From positions 1-10,923 of the forward strand of contig JAFXIM010000226.1 in NCBI GenBank assembly GCA_017533165.1: a stretch of 10,923 nt of DNA, in the 5' to 3' direction. This DNA is from Eggerthellaceae bacterium. Its GTDB lineage: Bacteria; Actinomycetota; Coriobacteriia; Coriobacteriales; Eggerthellaceae. Below are positions 6,904-10,923 of this stretch, piece after piece (position 1 is the first letter of the stretch; the number at the start of each line of letters is the position of its first letter). Under the pieces are notes generated by a model that searched no databases, was not told the origin of the DNA, and worked only from the letters and a program-made list of their open reading frames with translations. Both the position numbers and the translations under genes were made by a program.

Positions 6904-8142
6904 TCAAGCCTGCTTTTTCTGGGCGGACCTGTAGGCCCACACCACCACGAAGTACGCGAGAGCAACTACGCCGGCGGAGATGTACATGGCTACCTGGTAG
7001 CCGCCAGTGAGGTCGTATGCGAGGCCCCAAAGCGGCGCTCCCACTGCCTGGCCAAGCACGTTTGCCATACTCACCAGACCCCAGAGTGCCGCATAGTCTC
7101 TCTGCCCGAACACAGCACCCGTCAACATGGGGGAGAAGATGGAGGTGTTGGCATTGCCTATGGACATGAGCACCAGGGCGATGCAGATCACCACGACGGA
7201 AGAGGTCAGCGGCAGTAGCACGTAGGAGATGCCGTAGAGGATTGAGCAGATCAGAAAGGTCTTCATGAGACCGATTTTGTCGGAGACGATACCGGCGCTC
7301 GTATTGGTCAGGATGATGCCTGCCGAAATAACAGACATGAACAATCCTGCGGTCACCGCGCTGAAGCCGATGCTTACGAAGTACGCAGCAAGGTGCTGCG
7401 TGATGATCACACAGACAGCGAGCATGAGAAAGGCTGCCAAGAAACCCCAGAACTGCGGCATCCTCAAAGCATCGCCGTAAGCGATGCCAGCAAGAGATCC
7501 GGATGCGCCCGTGTTGTCGGCTCCACCTGCTTGACCGCCTTCACCCTCAACGCAGCCATAGGGGAGCAGGCCGACTTCAGCGGGATTGGAGCGCAGCAGG
7601 AGAACTCCGATGGGCGTGGTCAGAACAAAGGCGATACCGCCGAGCAGCACGTAGCCCATCTGCCATCCGAAGGTATTGATGAAGCTCGGAAAGACCATGC
7701 CAAGCAGCACGGCAACGGTGCCGCCGCAGGCGGAGGCAATACCCATGATAAGGCCGTTCTTCTCGACAAACCATGTTGAAACGATGACGGGTACGACGGC
7801 ATAGCTGCAGCCGAAGAATCCTAAGCCACCGAGGCAGCCCACCAGGTAAAACATCGGCAGGGTCTTGCACAATGAAAAGGCCGCGAACGCCAGACCAGTC
7901 CAAATGCCGCCGAAGATGACGAAGGCGCGCGTTCCGAAGCGTGCGATCAACTTGCCGTATACGGGCAGGGTGATGGTGCCGACTATGGTGATGAGGCTGA
8001 AATACAGGGAGAAGGTCGATCTATCGAAACCCAGATCAGTGGTAACCGGATCCATGAAGAATCCGAAGCTTACCGTTCCCGCAATCATGGCGCTCATGAT
8101 GAGGCATGCTGCCGCAGCCGTTTTGATGTATTGCGCTCCCAT
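6904..8142 (-). CDS. MFS transporter, 12 membrane helices, monocarboxylate/OFA-like
   Basis: The 412-residue protein is hydrophobic throughout, with a pattern of 12 membrane helices in two six-helix halves. The halves are separated by a soluble Gly-rich loop at about 205-225 (EGEGGQAGGADNTGASGS). The MFS motif A is seen after helix 2 as GKLIARFGTR (63-72), and a degenerate copy, GIVSDKIGLMK, lies in the second half. The N-terminal MDPVTTDLGFDRSTFSLYFS and the overall pattern fit the monocarboxylate/oxalate-formate group of MFS carriers, which move small organic acids and related molecules; the substrate here is unknown. GAGGAG lies five bases before the ATG at 8142. The gene follows the PucR-type regulator on the same strand after a 271-base leader, too long for tight coupling. 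That suggests its own promoter, probably under the PucR-type protein. It may cooperate with the dehydrogenase further upstream. Confidence 0.9.
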   Translation of the reverse strand: MGAQYIKTAAAACLIMSAMIAGTVSFGFFMDPVTTDLGFDRSTFSLYFSLITIVGTITLPVYGKLIARFGTRAFVIFGGIWTGLAFAAFSLCKTLPMFYLVGCLGGLGFFGCSYAVVPVIVSTWFVEKNGLIMGIASACGGTVAVLLGMVFPSFINTFGWQMGYVLLGGIAFVLTTPIGVLLLRSNPAEVGLLPYGCVEGEGGQAGGADNTGASGSLAGIAYGDALRMPQFWGFLAAFLMLAVCVIITQHLAAYFVSIGFSAVTAGLFMSVISAGIILTNTSAGIVSDKIGLMKTFLICSILYGISYVLLPLTSSVVVICIALVLMSIGNANTSIFSPMLTGAVFGQRDYAALWGLVSMANVLGQAVGAPLWGLAYDLTGGYQVAMYISAGVVALAYFVVVWAYRSAQKKQA

Positions 8143-8179
8143 ATTCTCTCCTCATCCTTAAGGTTGTTTTAAAGCGAAG

Positions 8180-8229
8180 GGGCGAAACGCCCGTCCAAGC
8201 CAAGAGGCCGCCTAGGGATTGCGGCCTCT
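8180..8229 (-). promoter_or_regulatory. Two consecutive hairpins in the MFS leader
   Basis: On the minus strand AGAGGCCGC (8229-8221) pairs with GCGGCCTCT (8211-8203), a perfect nine-pair stem with a nine-base loop. It is followed by GGGCG-TTT-CGCCC (8192-8180). Both lie between the end of the PucR-type gene and the MFS start. Neither is followed by a clean T run, so they may be a weak terminator for the upstream gene, an attenuator, or a leader structure. Confidence 0.45.
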
Positions 8230-8324
8230 CGCTGGAAAGGGTTGGATGGGCGGTGCCATTCCGTTATGTGTTCTGCCAAGAGAGAAGGTTACGCCGTTCG
8301 AGGACGCGAGAATATGGTCGACCT

Positions 8325-8350
8325 TCCAAAAGAAAGATCGATATTTTGGA
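8325..8350. promoter_or_regulatory. Inverted repeat upstream of the MFS gene, candidate operator
   Basis: TCCAAAA (8325-8331) and TTTTGGA (8344-8350) form perfect seven-base arms around 12 bases that include ATCGAT. The palindrome GGTCGACC lies just beside it at 8316-8323. The position, about 180-210 bases before the MFS start and outside coding sequence, is compatible with an operator. No convincing -10/-35 pair was found. Confidence 0.35.
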
Positions 8351-8413
8351 GCAAATAATGTCGCCGCGAATGAAGCGCGTTCGGGAATTAACTGACAGCC
8401 TTGAACGAATTGC

Positions 8414-10135
8414 TTAGCCCTCGATCGGCTCATCCTCGAAGATCTTGGTCAACGAGGAATCGCTTTGCGTGAGGAAGAAGTGCTTGAAGCTCAGAAGCAG
8501 CCAGTCGCGCGCCGTCTTCTTGCCCAGATCAAAGTTGAATCGCTTCTCTATCTTGTCGATGTGGTAGAGAACCGTGTTGCGGTGCATGTGGAGGCGTTTC
8601 GAAACCGAGGTGGCGTTGCGCTCGTCCTTGAGCCAAAACCAGAGCAGGGCAACGTGGTTCGTGCCGTTCGCCACGTCTTCGTCGTAGAGAATGCGCGGAA
8701 TGGACATGCTGAACATGGTCTGTATGAAGCGGGAGTCTTTGCCGTGCGGATCAACCAGGTAATACGGCATCGCCTCCTCGAACAGGTAGACGCTCGTCCT
8801 CTTTCCCGCTTCCTCTCCGGCGAAAAGCTCGCTTTGGATGGCCTTCTTGAAGCCGAGCGCAATGCGAGCCTGCTGGTATCCCAAATCGAGGTCGGTGATG
8901 TTCCAGAACAGCGACGACATGCCGCACTCGATCTCGAAGGGCTGGCAGATGCGCGCGTCGAGCTCTTTGATGGTGACCGCATGAGCCAGTTCTGCCTCAC
9001 CTTCGCCAGCGTATAGGAAGCCAATGAGCTGGTTTTTGTAGGGGAAGCAAATGACGCGTCCGTCGTTTAAGGACGATGTTGCTCGCGAGACAGCGATGGT
9101 CTTTTCGGGTTCGACACCTTCGTCGATGTCTATGAGAACCACCTTGAAGCGGTGCGCTTCGCTTAAGCCCGCCATTTCCAGCTGCGCATGCAGATAGGCA
9201 TCGCTTATGTCCTCATGCTCCAGAAGTTTCAGGAAGAAGAAATAGGAGGGAAGGTTGAAGGTGGCGTTTGAACTCCACAGCCGCGCGCATACGGGGTGGA
9301 TGGTCTTGACCAGAATGGAGAAGAGGTCTCGCAGGCCTTCGGTATCAGGGTACTCGTTGCAGGCCATGGAAACGGAGCCGCAGTAGGAATGGTTGATGTG
9401 GATGGGATAGGACACGCGGTCGAAGGGCGTGATATGCGAGGCCTTGCGCGTATAGAAGGTTTTCTCGGGCAGGCGGAATCGCTTTTCGGCAATGGTGGCG
9501 GGCGTGAGACAGCCGCGATCGACGATGCTCTGGTGTAGCTCGTCGGGTGGATCGACGTAGCTTGTCTTGCAGACCACGTTGAAGTTGTTGTCGGATACGA
9601 AGATGAAGTTTTTGATGACCGGCGTGCTGGCATCAATGATCTCCGCAAGGCTTCCGCCACGGACCGAGATGTTCTTCAGGTCGTTTTCCCACAAGAGGAT
9701 CTTGATGAAGTAGGACTGTATGAGCAGCGTGAGGTTCATCTTGCTTATACCGTCTACGACGATGCATCGATCAAGATAGCCTTCGATTGTGCCGAGAGAC
9801 CTTGCATCGACTTTGTCTGCATGGACGAGCGCGAAGGCCGAGGGATTTTTTCCCAAGAAGACCGGCGCGCTTTCGAGGGGGCATATGAACAGCATTGATG
9901 CCGCGTGCATGTTGGCCGGCGTGCAGAAAGAGGAAGCACCGTCAGACAGGGGAATGAACCACCTGAAAGACCGACGGGGTTTGTTCGGCTTGCTGATGAT
10001 GTTGATCCCGGATAGGGCGTCAATAATCATGGCCGGGGTGATGTGAGGCAAGCTTCCTTCGGACGCCGGCAGGTCCAAGAGCTCGGCTGCTACGAAGTGG
10101 TCGTTCACGGTTGCTCCCCACGGTACGTTGTTCAT
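8414..10135 (-). CDS. PucR/CdaR-type transcriptional regulator
   Basis: The 573-residue protein ends in a PucR-type helix-turn-helix at about 497-556. It is recognisable from LLWFWLKDERNATSVSKRLH and MHRNTVLYHIDKIEKRFNFD, followed by ARDWLLLSF. Upstream of it, at about 310-450, lies a region with the pattern of the degenerate GGDEF-like domain of CdaR/PucR regulators (FKVVLIDIDEG, then YQQARIALGF, then YLFEEAMPYYLVD). The N-terminal 300 residues are a soluble putative sensor region that I cannot assign. No membrane segment is visible. The start at 10135 has AGGG ten bases upstream, slightly far; an out-of-frame ATG at 10140 overlaps it. Proteins of this family usually activate neighbouring catabolic or transport genes in response to a small molecule. 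Here the MFS gene lies downstream and a dehydrogenase gene upstream, all on one strand. The upstream gap holds a perfect inverted repeat (10209-10233). Confidence 0.9.
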   Translation of the reverse strand: MNNVPWGATVNDHFVAAELLDLPASEGSLPHITPAMIIDALSGINIISKPNKPRRSFRWFIPLSDGASSFCTPANMHAASMLFICPLESAPVFLGKNPSAFALVHADKVDARSLGTIEGYLDRCIVVDGISKMNLTLLIQSYFIKILLWENDLKNISVRGGSLAEIIDASTPVIKNFIFVSDNNFNVVCKTSYVDPPDELHQSIVDRGCLTPATIAEKRFRLPEKTFYTRKASHITPFDRVSYPIHINHSYCGSVSMACNEYPDTEGLRDLFSILVKTIHPVCARLWSSNATFNLPSYFFFLKLLEHEDISDAYLHAQLEMAGLSEAHRFKVVLIDIDEGVEPEKTIAVSRATSSLNDGRVICFPYKNQLIGFLYAGEGEAELAHAVTIKELDARICQPFEIECGMSSLFWNITDLDLGYQQARIALGFKKAIQSELFAGEEAGKRTSVYLFEEAMPYYLVDPHGKDSRFIQTMFSMSIPRILYDEDVANGTNHVALLWFWLKDERNATSVSKRLHMHRNTVLYHIDKIEKRFNFDLGKKTARDWLLLSFKHFFLTQSDSSLTKIFEDEPIEG

Positions 10136-10208
10136 TGCATGCGTACCCTATGATTACGCTACAAATTATGAATCACTTGTGGCGAAAAGTCCTTGTTTGT
10201 TATCTGGT

Positions 10209-10233
10209 TCTGCCTATTTATGCCATAGGCAGA
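10209..10233. promoter_or_regulatory. Perfect inverted repeat upstream of the PucR-type gene, candidate operator
   Basis: The arms TCTGCCTAT (10209-10217) and ATAGGCAGA (10225-10233) are perfect complements separated by seven bases. No T run follows on either strand, so it does not look like a terminator. It lies about 75-100 bases before the regulator start, fitting an operator for autoregulation. Confidence 0.5.
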
Positions 10234-10239
10234 TTCTAT

Positions 10240-10285
10240 CAAACGGAAACACCCTGCCGCGCATCGGATGATGCGGCGACAGGGT
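10240..10285 (-). terminator. Rho-independent terminator after the dehydrogenase gene
   Basis: On the minus strand ACCCTG (10285-10280) pairs with CAGGGT (10256-10251). The stem continues through TCG/CGG and CGCATC/GATGCG with one bulged base around a short ATCC loop. It is followed by GTTTCCGTTTG. It lies 32 bases past the dehydrogenase stop and separates that gene from the PucR-type regulator. Confidence 0.8.
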
Positions 10286-10317
10286 GCGGTTATCGAAAGT
10301 CTCTATGATTCAGCGCT

Positions 10318-10923
10318 TTAGTTGCTGATGCACACGCCGCCGTCAACAGCAATGGATGCTGCGGTAACCCAGGAGGACTCGTCAGATGCGAAGTAAGTTG
10401 CCGCATAGGCGATGTCGTCGGGCTGGCCGAAGCGACCCAGCGGGCAGAACTTCTCAATGAGGGCCTTGTAGGCAGCCGGATCCTCGAGGATCTCCTTCGG
10501 GGTCATGCCAGTCTCAACCAGTCCGGGCATGATGACGTTGATGCGAACGCCCTTGGGCGCGAACTCCTTGGCAACGTTCATGGAGAGGTTGCTGACAGCC
10601 GCCTTAGAGCAGCCGTAGAAGTAGGAGTTGAGTTCGGGCCACACGGAGGAAACGGAGGCGATGTTGATGATGGAGCCGCCGCCAGCCTCAACCATGTCGG
10701 GGATGAAGTTCTGCATGTTCCACACATAGCCGCGCAGGTTGGTCTCCATGATGAAGTCGTAGTCCTCGTCGGTAAGCTCAAGGAAGGGCTTCTGGCACAG
10801 AACGCCAGCGCTGTTCATGAGGACGTTAACGGTGCCCATCTTCTCGATTGCGAAAGCGTGCAGCTTCTCGGCATCTTCCTTCTTGCGCATATCGCATGCG
10901 ATGAAGTAAGCCTTGCCGCCAGC
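10318..10923 (-). CDS. Classical short-chain dehydrogenase/reductase (5' end outside window)
   Basis: The frame is open from the right edge to the stop at 10318 (201 codons). An internal ATG at 10890 is not the true start: the residues before it, AGGKAYFIACD, continue the Rossmann-fold strand of the family, and the TGxxxGxG cofactor motif must lie outside the window. Numbered from the edge, the visible family features are NSAG (37-40), catalytic Asn 62 in ETNLRG, Ser 90 in NIASVSS, and Tyr 103 with Lys 107 in YGCSK. MPGLVETGM (132-140) and the C-terminal AVDGGVCISN follow. The catalytic tetrad is complete, so it should be an active NAD(P)-dependent oxidoreductase of the FabG/hydroxysteroid-dehydrogenase type. 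The substrate cannot be told. A terminator follows at 10240-10285. The PucR-type regulator and MFS carrier lie downstream on the same strand. Confidence 0.92.
   Translation of the reverse strand, partial: AGGKAYFIACDMRKKEDAEKLHAFAIEKMGTVNVLMNSAGVLCQKPFLELTDEDYDFIMETNLRGYVWNMQNFIPDMVEAGGGSIINIASVSSVWPELNSYFYGCSKAAVSNLSMNVAKEFAPKGVRINVIMPGLVETGMTPKEILEDPAAYKALIEKFCPLGRFGQPDDIAYAATYFASDESSWVTAASIAVDGGVCISN

Noticed and set aside
8465..9016. A 183-codon plus-strand frame antisense to the PucR-type regulator
   Set aside because: It is fully contained opposite the conserved HTH and GGDEF-like coding region; a shadow frame.

Overview
The window looks like chromosomal DNA of a moderately GC-rich anaerobic actinobacterium, most likely of the class Coriobacteriia (Eggerthellaceae or a near relative). 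This is inferred from gene content, not from a marker gene: a membrane-anchored LuxR-type regulator, a PucR/CdaR-type regulator beside an MFS carrier, small lipoproteins with Gly/Ser-rich starts after the lipobox, and a DUF4428 protein. There are no rRNA or tRNA genes, insertion sequences or CRISPR arrays. Two genes run off the ends: the DUF4428 gene on the left and a short-chain dehydrogenase on the right.

Left part (1-5640). On the minus strand a sugar-type extracellular solute-binding lipoprotein (2480-3862) is followed after 20 bases by a one-component sensor-regulator (864-2459). That protein has two membrane segments around a Cache-like extracytoplasmic domain and ends in a LuxR-type helix-turn-helix. 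No ABC permease or ATPase lies beside the binding protein, so the pair may be a receptor-regulator unit and not a transporter. Downstream on the same strand is a DUF4428 zinc-ribbon protein (start at 593). Divergent from the binding protein are two plus-strand lipoproteins (4176-4991 and 5094-5576), closed by a strong terminator. The intergenic regions in front of the DUF4428 gene and the first lipoprotein share a two-part element in the same orientation: the near-palindrome TACTCAATTTRAGTA, then 22 or 32 bases later TACACAATRGSGTWATGGA. This looks like an undescribed regulon operator and promoter, and the linked LuxR-type protein is the natural candidate to bind it.

Middle (5641-6903). A BspA-type leucine-rich-repeat protein without a signal peptide (5736-6671) sits alone between two terminators built on the same GGACCCG/CGGGTCC stem. 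It has its own TATAAT promoter just after the first terminator. The stretch 6742-6903 holds short repeats and a coding-like tail but no gene.

Right part (6904-10923, all minus strand). In order of transcription these are a classical short-chain dehydrogenase/reductase (partial), a bulged-stem terminator, a PucR-type regulator (8414-10135) with a perfect 9-base inverted repeat upstream, and a 12-helix MFS carrier (6904-8142) whose 271-base leader carries inverted repeats and two hairpins. The layout suggests uptake and oxidoreduction of an unknown small molecule under the PucR-type regulator. The substrate cannot be read from the sequence.
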